Shown: positions 46,166 through 54,510 of the stretch, one piece after another
Numbering within the stretch: the stretch's first letter is position 1
Layout of the letters: every line of letters starts with the position of its first letter
Assembly (NCBI RefSeq): GCF_031628175.1
Contig: NZ_JAVLVT010000010.1
Span: 346,150 to 410,149, forward strand
Direction of reading: 5' to 3'
DNA: 64,000 bases
From: Lipingzhangella_A rawalii
GTDB lineage: Bacteria > Actinomycetota > Actinomycetes > Streptosporangiales > Streptosporangiaceae
Translations under genes and position numbers: made by a program
Notes under the pieces: model-generated
Seen by the model: the letters and a program-made list of their open reading frames with translations, nothing else
Told to the model about the DNA's origin: nothing
Database searches by the model: none

Positions 46166-47155
46166 GTGACCATCGACACATCCCGTACCGGCGCCGGAAC
46201 CGAACCTCCCGCCCGGGGGCTTGGGCTGGTGCACGAACATGAACGTTCCCTGCTGGTGACCCACGACGGGCGGGAACTCACCCGGTACGTCTACCGGCCC
46301 TGGGACGTGCAGTTGGAATCCCCGCGCCCCTATTTCCACCCGTTGCGGACGCTGGACGGGGACCTGGTCAGCCTGTACCGGCCGCACGACCATGTGTGGC
46401 ACAAGGGCATCGCCTGGTCCCTGGCCAACGTCGGCACCGCGAACTTCTGGGGCGGGCCGACCTACCTGCGCGGGCAGGGCTATCAGCAGCTCGACAACGA
46501 CGGCGCGATTGTGCACCGGGACTTCGACCAGGTCACCACCGATCCCAACCGCGTCACCGTCGGCGAACGACTGCACTGGGTCACCCAGCAGAACGAGACC
46601 TGGTTCGCCGAACAGCGTGGATTCTCGGTGACGGTCGACACCACCCAACAGTCCTGGACGCTGGTCTTCGAGACCGCGTTCACCAACCTGACCCCGGACC
46701 CTATCCCGTTGGGCAGTCCCACGACCGAGGGCCGGGACAACGCCGGCTACGGCGGACTGTTCTGGCGCGGCCCCCGTTCCTTCACCGGAGGGCGGGTGTA
46801 CAGCCCGCACGGCGACGGCGGCGACGACATGATGGGTACCCGCGCGGAGTGGATGGCCTTCGCCGGACGCCACGATGGAAGCGATCGCTCCTCCACCCTG
46901 GTGTTCGTCGACGCCCCCGACAATCCGGGACACCCCACCCAGTGGTTCGTACGCAGCGAAATGTTCGCCTGCGTGTGCCCGGCCCCCTTCTTCAGCGAGA
47001 TCGTTCCGGCTCCACCGGGAACGCCGTTGCGCTACCGCTACGCCGTGGTCGTCGCCGACGGGGACCGCGGCACCACGGGGGCGGCGCAGCTCGCGGCGAC
47101 CGGCCGCGCCGAACTGGGGCGTCGCCCCGCACACACGGAGGTGAGTATCCCGTGA
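46166..47155 (+). CDS. PmoA-like protein, DUF6807 family
   Basis: The 329-residue soluble protein contains LTRYVYRPWDVQLESPRPYF, HPLRTLDGDLVSLYRPHDHV, WHKGIAWSLANVG and GYGGLFWRGPRSF, the signature of the family annotated as methane oxygenase PmoA (DUF6807). Despite that name these are cytoplasmic beta-sandwich proteins found beside Gfo/Idh oxidoreductases in sugar loci; they are not methane monooxygenase. Conserved histidines in RPHDHVWHKG could bind metal or form an active site. GTG 46166 follows ACAGGAG. Its stop overlaps the cupin gene start. The reaction is unknown. Confidence 0.85.
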   Translation: MTIDTSRTGAGTEPPARGLGLVHEHERSLLVTHDGRELTRYVYRPWDVQLESPRPYFHPLRTLDGDLVSLYRPHDHVWHKGIAWSLANVGTANFWGGPTYLRGQGYQQLDNDGAIVHRDFDQVTTDPNRVTVGERLHWVTQQNETWFAEQRGFSVTVDTTQQSWTLVFETAFTNLTPDPIPLGSPTTEGRDNAGYGGLFWRGPRSFTGGRVYSPHGDGGDDMMGTRAEWMAFAGRHDGSDRSSTLVFVDAPDNPGHPTQWFVRSEMFACVCPAPFFSEIVPAPPGTPLRYRYAVVVADGDRGTTGAAQLAATGRAELGRRPAHTEVSIP

Positions 47156-47934
47156 GCACCGCCGACCCCACATCCACCACCCCCGGCTTCCCCGGCGGCA
47201 CCGCGGTCACCCACCTGCGCGTCTACGACTGGCCCGCCGCCGACGGACTGGCCGGGGGCTCCCCCCACCTGCACACGGCCTCCGCGGAGGGCTATGTCGT
47301 GGTGCGGGGCGAAGGCACTCTGGAGACCCTGAGTAGCGCGGGATTCCAGGAGACGCCGCTGCGCCCGGGCAGTCTGCTGTGGTTCACCCCCGGAACCGTG
47401 CACCGCCTCGTGAACCACAGTGCCGACTTGGAGCTGCTCGTGGTGATGCAGAACGCGGGCCTTCCCGAGGCGGGTGACGCCGTGCTGACCTACCCACCGG
47501 AGGTCCTGGCCGACCCGGATGCCTACCGGCGAGCCACGGCGATCCCCGCCGCCACGGACTTCGACTCGGCGGCCGAGGCACATGCGGCGATGGCGCGGGC
47601 CGCGCGCGAACGTCGGGACCTGGCCGTCGACGGCTACCTCACGCTGCGGGAGCGGGTCACCGCGCAGGGGCCGGCCGCCCTGCACGAGCTGTATCAGGCC
47701 GCGGTGGGGCTGGTGCGGGACCGGGCCGCGGGCTGGCAGCACCAGTGGCAGCGCGGACCACGCGCGCAGGCCGAGGCCACCGGAACACACCTGGCCAGCC
47801 TCGCCGCGGGCTGTGGCGACCATCTGAGCTCCGCCACGGTCTATACGGCCCCGCCCGCGCCAGGGCCGCCGCGCAACGGCATGTGCGGGCTGCTGCGGGT
47901 CTGGGACCTCGACGGGGCCCGGCCTCTCCAGTGA
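47152..47934 (+). CDS. cupin-domain protein
   Basis: The 260-residue protein has an N-terminal cupin (about 20-110): SPHLHTASAEGYVVVRGEGT carries the HxH-type metal ligands and PGSLLWFTPGTVHRLVNH the second motif with its His. The C-terminal 140 residues are mainly helical (AEAHAAMARAARERRDLAVD) and not recognised. GTG 47152 overlaps the previous stop as GTGA. A sugar isomerase, epimerase or ligand-binding role is possible. In this operon it could assist the keto-sugar chemistry, but this is a guess. Confidence 0.85.
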   Translation: MSTADPTSTTPGFPGGTAVTHLRVYDWPAADGLAGGSPHLHTASAEGYVVVRGEGTLETLSSAGFQETPLRPGSLLWFTPGTVHRLVNHSADLELLVVMQNAGLPEAGDAVLTYPPEVLADPDAYRRATAIPAATDFDSAAEAHAAMARAARERRDLAVDGYLTLRERVTAQGPAALHELYQAAVGLVRDRAAGWQHQWQRGPRAQAEATGTHLASLAAGCGDHLSSATVYTAPPAPGPPRNGMCGLLRVWDLDGARPLQ

Positions 47935-48021
47935 ACCGTCCGTCGCGGTGTCTCTCCGTCTCGCCCCCACGATTCGCGCCGCACTGTCCACCCGACTGTC
48001 CACCAGATCCAAGGTGCACTC

Positions 48022-49185
48022 GTGACTCCCACCATCCGGCTGCCCGCCGCGGACGGCAGCATCGACGAGTACCGGCTACGCCACCCCGTGTCCTGGCCAC
48101 GCCGGCACAGCCCCCCGCACAGCCGCATCGGCTACGCCGCGGCGCACGTCGCCGCCGCTCCCCTGGGGGACACCACCCCGGGCGGCCCCGCGGAACTCGA
48201 CTGGGACCACACGCTGGCGTTCCGGCGCCACCTGTGGTCCCACGGTCTGGGGGTGGCCGAGGCTATGGACACCGCCCAGCGGGGCATGGGGCTGGACTGG
48301 AACGCCACCCGGGAGCTGGTGCACCGCAGCAGCGCCGAGGCCGCGGCCTGCGGTGGACGCATCGCCGCGGGTGCCGGCACCGACCACCTGCCTCCCGAAG
48401 TGTCGACCCTGGACCAGGTGATCGCGGGCTACACCGAACAGCTCGAGTTCGTGGAGGAGGCCGGGGCCCGGGTGATCCTCATGGCCAGCCGTCACCTCGC
48501 AGCCCTGGCCCGCGGACCGGAGGACTACCACACCGTTTACGGGACCCTGCTACGCCAGGTCCGCGCACCGGTCATCCTGCACTGGCTGGGCCCGATGTTC
48601 GATCCGGCCCTGTCCGGATACTGGGGATCGGCGGACGTGGACACGGCCACGGAGACGCTGGTGAACCTGCTGCACGAGCACGCCAGCAGCGTTGAGGGGG
48701 TGAAGGTTTCCCTGCTGGACGCCGAACTCGAAGTGCGGTTCCGGGAACGCCTGCCCGCGGGGGTGCGGCTGTACACCGGGGACGACTTCCACTACCCGGA
48801 GTTGATCAAGGGCGACGCTACCGCCCACAGTGACGCCCTGCTGGGTATCTTCGCCGCGATCGCTCCCGCCGCCGGTGCCGCATTCCAGGCCCTCGACGAG
48901 GGGGACGAGGCCGCCTACGACGCCGCGTTCGCGCCGACGGTTCCGCTGGCGCGGCACCTGTTCGCGGCTCCCACCGCCTACTACAAGACCGGAATCGCCC
49001 TGCTTGCCTGGTTGTGTGGGCACCAGCCGGGCTTTGCCATGGTCGGTGGGCTGCACAGCGGCCGCGGCATCGTGCACCTGGCCCGGGCGTTCCGACTCGC
49101 GGACGAAGCTGGGCTGGTGCCGGACCCGGAGCTGGCCGTGGCACGGATGAACGCGCTCCTGGACGTCGCGGGGGTGGCCCGGTGA
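48022..49185 (+). CDS. DUF993 family protein (dihydrodipicolinate-synthase-like aldolase fold)
   Basis: The 387-residue protein matches DUF993, a TIM-barrel group near the DHDPS/NAL class I aldolases. Visible are RIGYAAAHVAAAPLGDTTP, LDWDHTLAFRRHLWSHGLGV, DYHTVYGTLLRQVRAPVILH, WLGPMFDPALSGYWGS, EGVKVSLLDAELE (with the candidate Schiff-base lysine in VKVS) and LYTGDDFHYPELIKGD. An aldol or retro-aldol step on a keto-sugar fragment would fit. The GTG start at 48022 lies 87 bases after the cupin gene. It overlaps the isomerase gene by 4 bases, an arrangement common in actinomycetes. Confidence 0.87.
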   Translation: MTPTIRLPAADGSIDEYRLRHPVSWPRRHSPPHSRIGYAAAHVAAAPLGDTTPGGPAELDWDHTLAFRRHLWSHGLGVAEAMDTAQRGMGLDWNATRELVHRSSAEAAACGGRIAAGAGTDHLPPEVSTLDQVIAGYTEQLEFVEEAGARVILMASRHLAALARGPEDYHTVYGTLLRQVRAPVILHWLGPMFDPALSGYWGSADVDTATETLVNLLHEHASSVEGVKVSLLDAELEVRFRERLPAGVRLYTGDDFHYPELIKGDATAHSDALLGIFAAIAPAAGAAFQALDEGDEAAYDAAFAPTVPLARHLFAAPTAYYKTGIALLAWLCGHQPGFAMVGGLHSGRGIVHLARAFRLADEAGLVPDPELAVARMNALLDVAGVAR

Positions 49186-50024
49186 GCGATGCGTGGCTGG
49201 ACCGCCTGTCGGTGAACCAGAAAACCATCAACAGCTGCACTCTGCCCGAAGCGGTGCGGGGCTGTGCCGCGGCCGGAATCCCGGCGATCGGGCTGTGGCG
49301 GGAGCCGGTACACCAGACCGGCCTGCGCACCACGGCGGCACTGGTACGGGCGGCGGGACTCCGCGTGTCCTCACTGTGCCGCGGCGGATTCGTCACCGTC
49401 GCCGAGGACACCGCGTGGTGGGCGAGCATCGACGATAACCGTCGTGCCATCGACGAGGCGGCCGAGCTGGGCGCGCCGTGCCTGGTGCTGGTGGTGGGCG
49501 GTCTGCCGTCCGGATCGCGCGACCTGCGCGCGGCGCGCGCCCGCGTGGCGGACGCGTTGGCGGAGCTGGCGCCCTACGCCGCGCAGCGGGGGGTGCGACT
49601 GGCGCTGGAGCCTATGCATCCGATGTACTGCGCCGACCGGGGAGTGTTGTCCACGCTCGCGCAGGCGGTGGAGCTGGCGCAGGAGTTTCCCCCGGACCTC
49701 GTGGGGGTGGTGGTGGACACGTTCCACGTGTGGTGGGACCCCGAGGTGGACACCCAGATCGCCCGCGCGGGCCCCAGGATCGCCAGTTTCCAGGTCAGCG
49801 ACTGGATCACGCCGCTGCCCGCGGACGTGCTGCTTGGGCGTGGACTCCCGGGGGACGGCCACATCGACTTTCGGGCGCTGCATGCGGCGGTGGACGCGGC
49901 TGGCTATGCCGGCGACGTCGAGGTGGAGGTCTTCAACGCCGAGGTGTGGCGCGAGGAACCGCACACGGTGCTGCGTCGGGTGGCCGAGCGCTACCGCACG
50001 GCCGTGTTGGGCGGGCCGGCGTAG
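49182..50024 (+). CDS. sugar phosphate isomerase/epimerase family TIM barrel (AP endonuclease 2 fold)
   Basis: The 280-residue protein has the xylose-isomerase-like barrel: LSVNQKTINSCTLPEAVRGC, GLWREPVHQTGL, LALEPMHPMYCADRGVLSTL (first metal-binding Glu), VVDTFHVWWDPEVD (Asp and His) and EVEVFNAEVWREEP (last Glu). The four metal ligands seem intact. In oxidoreductive glycoside pathways related barrels cleave 3-keto-glycosides by beta-elimination or epimerise keto sugars. GTG 49182 overlaps the DUF993 stop. It is the last gene of the operon. Confidence 0.9.
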   Translation: MSDAWLDRLSVNQKTINSCTLPEAVRGCAAAGIPAIGLWREPVHQTGLRTTAALVRAAGLRVSSLCRGGFVTVAEDTAWWASIDDNRRAIDEAAELGAPCLVLVVGGLPSGSRDLRAARARVADALAELAPYAAQRGVRLALEPMHPMYCADRGVLSTLAQAVELAQEFPPDLVGVVVDTFHVWWDPEVDTQIARAGPRIASFQVSDWITPLPADVLLGRGLPGDGHIDFRALHAAVDAAGYAGDVEVEVFNAEVWREEPHTVLRRVAERYRTAVLGGPA

Positions 50025-50030
50025 TCCGGT

Positions 50031-50044
50031 CCCCGAGCCCGGGG
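50031..50044. terminator. short hairpin between convergent operon end and second lacI gene
   Basis: CCCCG-AGCC-CGGGG forms a 5-bp stem in the 37-base gap between convergent genes; a second CCGGGG follows at 50055. It is the only terminator-like structure there and is weak. Confidence 0.35.
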
Positions 50045-50061
50045 ATGGAGTCTCCGGGGTC

Positions 50062-51099
50062 TCAGGTCGTCGGCGGGCAGGTGCTGGCCCGCAGCACCAC
50101 CTCTCCCACGACGGGCACGGTTCGGGGCTCGGGGGACGGCTCCGCCTGGAGAGCCAACCGGGCCGCTTCCTCCCCCATCCATTCCAGGGGCAGCCGGACG
50201 GTGCTCAGCGGCGGGGTGAGGTCGCGCAGGGTGGGAATGTCGTCGAATCCGGCCACGGAGAGGTCCTGCGGGACTCGCAGTCCGCGCTCCCGAAGCGCGG
50301 CCATGGCGCCGGTGGCCATGACGTCGTTGACGGCGAACACGCAGGTGACCTCGGTCCCGTCTGTGATGAGGCGGTGGGCGGCCTCGGCGCCGCCGTCCCG
50401 GGTGAAGGCGCCGTGCACGATCCGTTCGGGCGGGAGTTGGATCCCGGAATCGGCCAGCGCGGTGGTGAATCCCTCCAGGCGCTCCTGGGCGGTGCGCAGT
50501 TCGGTGGGGCCCGCCAGCACGGCGAAGCTGCGGTGCCCCTGCTGGACCAGGGACCGGGCGAGGGCGGCCGCGCCTCCGGTGTTGTCCGGGACGACGGTGT
50601 CCGCGGGGAGACCCGCCTGGGAGACGCAGGCCACCCGGCCACCCCGGGTGACGAAACTGCGCACCTCGTCCGCGAGTAGCTGCGTGTCCCGCGTGGAGGT
50701 GGTACGGCTCCCCACCAGCACCACGGCGCGGGCACGGTGCGAGCGCAGCGTGGCCAGCAGTTCCACCGTGCGCTGGGGGGCATGGCCGGTGGTGCCCAGG
50801 ACGACCACCCATCCCTCGTGCTCGGCGCTGCGGGTCACCCCGCGGGCGATGCTGGAGAAGTAGGGGTCGGCGATGTCGTGCACCACCAGCCCGACCAGGG
50901 AGCTGGTGTCGCGCGCCAGGGCCTGCGCGGAGGCGTTGGGCAGGTATCCGAGCTCCCGTGCGCTGGACAGGACGCGCTCGTGCAGGCTGCGGCCCACCTC
51001 GCGGGTGCTGCCGTTGAGCACGCGGGACGCGGTGGCCAGGGACACGCCCGCGTGGTGCGCGACATCCTCCAGGGTCACGTACCGGTTGCCCATCGCCAT
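50062..51099 (-). CDS. LacI-family transcriptional regulator (second)
   Basis: The 345-residue protein has VTLEDVAHHAGVSLATASRV as its DNA-binding helix-turn-helix, then LVVHDIADPYFSSIARGVTR and the C-terminal LRVPQDLSVAGFDDIPTLRD and LSTVRLPLEWMGEEAA. ATG 51099 and ATG 51093 are both possible starts. It is convergent with the sugar operon. Its targets are not evident: no second palindrome of the GGAAAGCG type was seen near it, so it may act on the same operon or elsewhere. Confidence 0.93.
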   Translation of the reverse strand: MAMGNRYVTLEDVAHHAGVSLATASRVLNGSTREVGRSLHERVLSSARELGYLPNASAQALARDTSSLVGLVVHDIADPYFSSIARGVTRSAEHEGWVVVLGTTGHAPQRTVELLATLRSHRARAVVLVGSRTTSTRDTQLLADEVRSFVTRGGRVACVSQAGLPADTVVPDNTGGAAALARSLVQQGHRSFAVLAGPTELRTAQERLEGFTTALADSGIQLPPERIVHGAFTRDGGAEAAHRLITDGTEVTCVFAVNDVMATGAMAALRERGLRVPQDLSVAGFDDIPTLRDLTPPLSTVRLPLEWMGEEAARLALQAEPSPEPRTVPVVGEVVLRASTCPPTT

Positions 51100-51262
51100 C
51101 CCGGGTCTGTGGGGGTCTGCGTGCGGGGTGCCGTCGGTTCGCGGATCGGAACGCGGCGGGTGGATCCGGGTGCGCGCTGACGGATCCTGTGGTGCCGGGC
51201 ACCTGGGGACCAGGGTATCCCGGCGGGGGCGGGCGCGGGCTCCGGCGGGGGCCGTGCGGCGC

Positions 51263-52147
51263 TCAGGCACGGCGACTGGGGCGGACGTAGACCAGCTGGT
51301 AGGACAGGGCCACGACAAGGCTGCCACCGATGATGTTGCCTGCGGTGACCGCCAGGAAGGTCGTGGCCGCTCCCAGGAGGGGAATCTCGGGGCTGCCCTG
51401 GGCGAGTGCGGGAAAGAACGCCTGCACCAGCAGACCCCGGGGGATGAAGTACAGGGTGGAGACGGCGTGTTCCAGCTCCAGGGCCCCGATCGCCGACAGC
51501 GGCAATAGGGTTCCCACAATCTTGTCGGTGACGGTTCGGCCCGCCAGCGCAACCCACACGGCCAGGCACACGAAGAGGTTGCCCAGCACCCCCAGCGCGA
51601 AGGCGTTCAGCGGAGCTAACGCGGCCTTGTCCGCGGCGATCTGGATGGCGTGCCGGCCGATGTCGCCGCCCTCGGACTCGGGCATCCCGGAGGCGAGAAA
51701 CACCAGGGACAGGGCGCTGGCTCCGATCGCGTTGGCGCAGAGCACCACGCCCCAGTTACCCAGGACCTGCACCAGGGTGACCTTGCGGGAGGCCAGTGCC
51801 ATCATCAGCAGGTTGTTGCTGGTGAAGACCTCGGTTCCGGCCAGGATGGCGATGATGTACCCGATGGCGAAGACGATCCCGCCCGCGAGGTAGTGCCAGG
51901 TACTGCCGCCGAGTGTCACGACGGTGAAGTAGAGCCCACCCAGACCCACGAAACCACCCGCGAGCGTGCCGAGCACGAAGGACTGGAGGGGATGGGACCG
52001 GGACTTGGCCAGGCCGAACTCCTCAACCCGCTCGGCCACCCGCTGGGGAGAGAAGTCGTCCAGGTTGGTGGTGAGCTGGCCCATCCGCGGGGTGGGCTCG
52101 CTCTGCTGGTCGCCGGAATGCGTGTCCGGATCCCCGGTGCTGGTCAT
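51263..52147 (-). CDS. formate/nitrite transporter (FNT) family channel
   Basis: The 294-residue membrane protein has six helices: FVLGTLAGGFVGLGGLYFTV, GIVFAIGYIIAILAGTEVFT, TLVQVLGNWGVVLCANAIGA, the long FALGVLGNLFVCLAVWVALA and the late TAGNIIGGSLVVALSYQLVY. TSNNLLMMALA and GNLFVCLAVW match the FNT pore loops. It would move formate, nitrite or a similar small anion across the membrane. The N-terminal 40 residues are polar and poorly conserved. ATG 52147 has a GGGAA site upstream. It could be co-transcribed with the second lacI gene, 163 bases downstream. Confidence 0.92.
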   Translation of the reverse strand: MTSTGDPDTHSGDQQSEPTPRMGQLTTNLDDFSPQRVAERVEEFGLAKSRSHPLQSFVLGTLAGGFVGLGGLYFTVVTLGGSTWHYLAGGIVFAIGYIIAILAGTEVFTSNNLLMMALASRKVTLVQVLGNWGVVLCANAIGASALSLVFLASGMPESEGGDIGRHAIQIAADKAALAPLNAFALGVLGNLFVCLAVWVALAGRTVTDKIVGTLLPLSAIGALELEHAVSTLYFIPRGLLVQAFFPALAQGSPEIPLLGAATTFLAVTAGNIIGGSLVVALSYQLVYVRPSRRA

Positions 52148-52294
52148 ATGCGCGGGGTTCCCTTCATCGACGGATGCCGGCCCGGCGGCCGACGGATTCG
52201 CGTCCCTCGCGCCCACAGCGACAGGTTCGACCCCGGCTGTGGGGCGCTCCAGGATTCAGTGCCGAACACACCTCCCCAGACACTCGAAAACACA

Positions 52295-52308
52295 TTGTGG
52301 CGTCACAA
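52295..52308. promoter_or_regulatory. TTGTG-N4-CACAA palindrome in an AT-rich divergent promoter region
   Basis: TTGTGGCGTCACAA lies in the 244-base gap between the divergent FNT and DUF2267 genes, followed by an AT-rich stretch (52305-52330). Rex sites use the same half-sites with 8 bases between rather than 4, so the regulator is uncertain. Confidence 0.4.
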
Positions 52309-52391
52309 AAATAACAATTTAGTTTAAGTGCTGTCCTGTGCGGCATCACCCCTGACGAAACGTCAGTGACCCAATCCAGTCAGGGTGATGT

Positions 52392-52808
52392 ATGTACGAC
52401 GAGAGCACCGACGGTGCGGAGGAACGCTTCCTCGCCCGGGTGCAGCAACACGCAGGGCTCACCAACCGCGCCGAAGCGCGGCGACTGACCGAGGCCACCC
52501 TGAACGAGCTGGCCGTGGCCGTGAGTGGTGGGCAGGTGGAACAGCTGGTCCGGAACCTGCCGGAGCCACTCCAGCCGGGCACCCCCAAGGCGGGGCAGGC
52601 CACCGCATTCGATAAGCAGGCGTTCCTGGACGCCGTCAGCGGATCGGTCCCCAGCACCGACCTGGAGGAGATGGAGGTGCTGGCCAGCGCGGTGCTGAAC
52701 GCCGTGCGGGAGGAGGCACCCGACCGCCAGGTCGACGACACGCTGGCCCAGCTCCCACCGGACCTGGCCGCGCTCTTCCACGGCTCGCCCCGGGACCGCG
52801 AGGCGTGA
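52392..52808 (+). CDS. DUF2267 protein
   Basis: The 138-residue helical protein has the repeated DUF2267 pattern: FLARVQQHAGLTNRAEARRL, TEATLNELAVAVSGGQVEQL, NLPEPLQP, then a second half FLDAVSGSVPSTDLEEMEVL ending QLPPDLAALFHG. Function is unknown; family members in actinomycetes accompany stress genes. ATG 52392 overlaps GTGATGT. The downstream Rv2629-like gene starts 57 bases later on the same strand, so the two may form one stress transcript. Confidence 0.85.
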   Translation: MYDESTDGAEERFLARVQQHAGLTNRAEARRLTEATLNELAVAVSGGQVEQLVRNLPEPLQPGTPKAGQATAFDKQAFLDAVSGSVPSTDLEEMEVLASAVLNAVREEAPDRQVDDTLAQLPPDLAALFHGSPRDREA

Positions 52809-52865
52809 CCCCCGAGTCCACAGGAACAGAACGCCCCACCGCCGTCGTCCCCACGGAGCACACCG

Positions 52866-54017
52866 ATGGACTTGTCCTTTTTGACTTCGATTCGCGGCAC
52901 CACCGGACCGGTGTCGTCCGTGATCGTCAACGCCTCCCGCGACGCGGAGGACACCGACCACGCGGTCCGGGTCCGCTGGAGCAAGGCCCGTGCGGACCTG
53001 AGCTCCCAGGGGGCGGACGAGGAGACCCTGGCCGCCATGGACAGCGTCGTGGGGGACACGCACGGCGTGCCCGGACAGCACGGACACGTCGTGTACGCCG
53101 CCGACGGCACGGTCCTGGCGCAGGCGGTCGTCACCGAGTTCCCGCAGGACTACCGGGCCCGGGTAGGGCCGCTGCCGGACCCGCTGCTGTACGTCTACAG
53201 CGAGTCCCCGCGCGTTCCCTACGTGCTCGCCGTGGTGGACACGCTGGGCGCGGACCTGTGGACGGTACACGCCGACGGGCGCGCCACCACGCAACGCGTC
53301 GAGGGTGAGGACTGGCCCGTCCACAAGGTGCGCGAGGGCGGCTACCACCACAACCAGATGCAGCGCACCGTGGACAATCGGGTCGCCGACAACGCAGGGC
53401 GGGTCGCCGGAGCCATCGCGCAGACCCTACGGGGTACCGAAGCGGACATCGTGGCGATTGCCGGGGAGATCGCGGTGCGCGGCGAGGTCCGGGCCCGGCT
53501 CCCCGACTGGGCCGAGCCCAAGGCGGTGGACCTGGAGGCCGGGTCCCGCCCCACCGGTTCCAGCACCACACCGCTGAACGACGAGCTGCGCGGGATCCTG
53601 GCCGGCATCGCGCAACGTGAGCTGGACGAGGCGATCGCGGAGTTCGAGCAGGGGCGCGCGAACCGCGAACGCACCACCGAGGGCCTGGCCAGCGTGGTGC
53701 ACGCGCTCCAGCGCGGCCAGGTACGGACCCTGTTGTGGTCCACCGCCCGCCGGGACACCGAGACGTGGCTGTGGTTCGGCCCGTCCGCCGAGCAGCTTGC
53801 CCTGACCAGCCAGGAGGTGCGAGACATGGGTGTGCAGGACCCCGTGGCGGAATACGCTGCACCGGTCCTGCTGCGGGCGGCGGCCGCGGGCTCAGCAGAG
53901 CTCCTGCTCGTCCCCCAACACCGCACCACCACCGCAAACGCGGGCACGGAACCCGTGGAGCTCACCGACGGTATCGGCGCCCTGCTGCGCTTCGACGATC
54001 CAACCATGACGTCGTAG
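52866..54017 (+). CDS. Rv2629-like protein (bacterial eRF1-related family; Balon-type candidate)
   Basis: The 383-residue protein begins MDLSFLTSIRGTTGPVSSVI and has the three-domain layout of bacterial eRF1-like proteins: an N-terminal domain with VVYAADGTVLAQAVV, a central domain with YVLAVVDTLGADLWTVHADG and WPVHKVREGGYHHNQMQRTV, and a C-terminal L7Ae-like domain with ALQRGQVRTLLW. The length is close to Rv2629 of Mycobacterium tuberculosis. Rv2629 relatives include the ribosome hibernation factor Balon. The release-factor GGQ motif is absent. A role in ribosome dormancy is inferred from the family. Stress genes nearby fit this. Confidence 0.82.
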   Translation: MDLSFLTSIRGTTGPVSSVIVNASRDAEDTDHAVRVRWSKARADLSSQGADEETLAAMDSVVGDTHGVPGQHGHVVYAADGTVLAQAVVTEFPQDYRARVGPLPDPLLYVYSESPRVPYVLAVVDTLGADLWTVHADGRATTQRVEGEDWPVHKVREGGYHHNQMQRTVDNRVADNAGRVAGAIAQTLRGTEADIVAIAGEIAVRGEVRARLPDWAEPKAVDLEAGSRPTGSSTTPLNDELRGILAGIAQRELDEAIAEFEQGRANRERTTEGLASVVHALQRGQVRTLLWSTARRDTETWLWFGPSAEQLALTSQEVRDMGVQDPVAEYAAPVLLRAAAAGSAELLLVPQHRTTTANAGTEPVELTDGIGALLRFDDPTMTS

Positions 54018-54034
54018 ACGGTCGGAGCGTTGGG

Positions 54035-54060
54035 GCGGCCCGGGGCATTCCACGGGCCGC
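54035..54060 (+). terminator. hairpin after the Rv2629-like gene
   Basis: GCGGCCCG and CGGGCCGC form a perfect 8-bp stem around a 10-base loop, 17 bases after the stop codon. No T-tract follows. Confidence 0.5.
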
Positions 54061-54178
54061 AGGCGCCGCCGGATGTGCGGGGCGGGCACCCTGTGCCACC
54101 CCCATCGGCTTTTCTTCACCCCCATCGGTTTACTGGCTCCGGTCGTCTGGGGGTGGCACCGAGTCGCCATAGCCGCCT

Positions 54179-54430
54179 CAGGGCCACCCAGGCCGGGCGG
54201 GGGAGCCGGGTGCCGTTTTCGCTGTCGCCACTGCTGATGGTGTGCTGGGTCGCATTGGTGACCAGTTCGCTGGCCACCAGTTGGGCATCATTGCGGGCCT
54301 CGCTGTCCCAACGCGGTCTTGCCGGCCCCGGCCCACGCACCAGCAGGCCGCCACCGCGCGCCGCACGGGCGCCATCGAGCAGTTGCCGCAGGGTCGCCAG
54401 CTCGCGACAACGTCCGTACAACACCCTGCC
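54179..54430 (-). pseudogene. remnants of a LuxR/AAA regulator and of an anti-sigma-type ATPase joined in one frame
   Basis: On the minus strand, LYGRCRELATLRQLLDGARA with GLLVRG (54314-54430) looks like the start of a large AAA/LuxR regulator up to the Walker A region, but the GxxGxGKT loop is replaced by GPGPARPR. Directly after it, DAQLVASELVTNATQHTISS (54179-54310) is the N-box of a RsbW-type histidine-kinase-like ATPase. Neither has the rest of its domain. The junction suggests deletion between two unrelated genes. Confidence 0.6.
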
Positions 54431-54510
54431 GGGTACGTACCCGGAACTCACCAGCCGCGCGATACCCGAACAGCGGCCACCTGGTGCGCGAGGGCGGGTC
54501 GCCCAGCTCC

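Noticed and set aside
44539..46281. Minus-strand frame of 580 codons opposite the binding-protein gene
   Set aside because: Val/Leu/His-rich mirror of an acidic protein gene; the lipobox-bearing frame is the real one.
46166..47155. Reading the PmoA-like protein as a methane monooxygenase subunit
   Set aside because: The family name is historical; this protein is soluble, lacks membrane helices and sits in a sugar locus.
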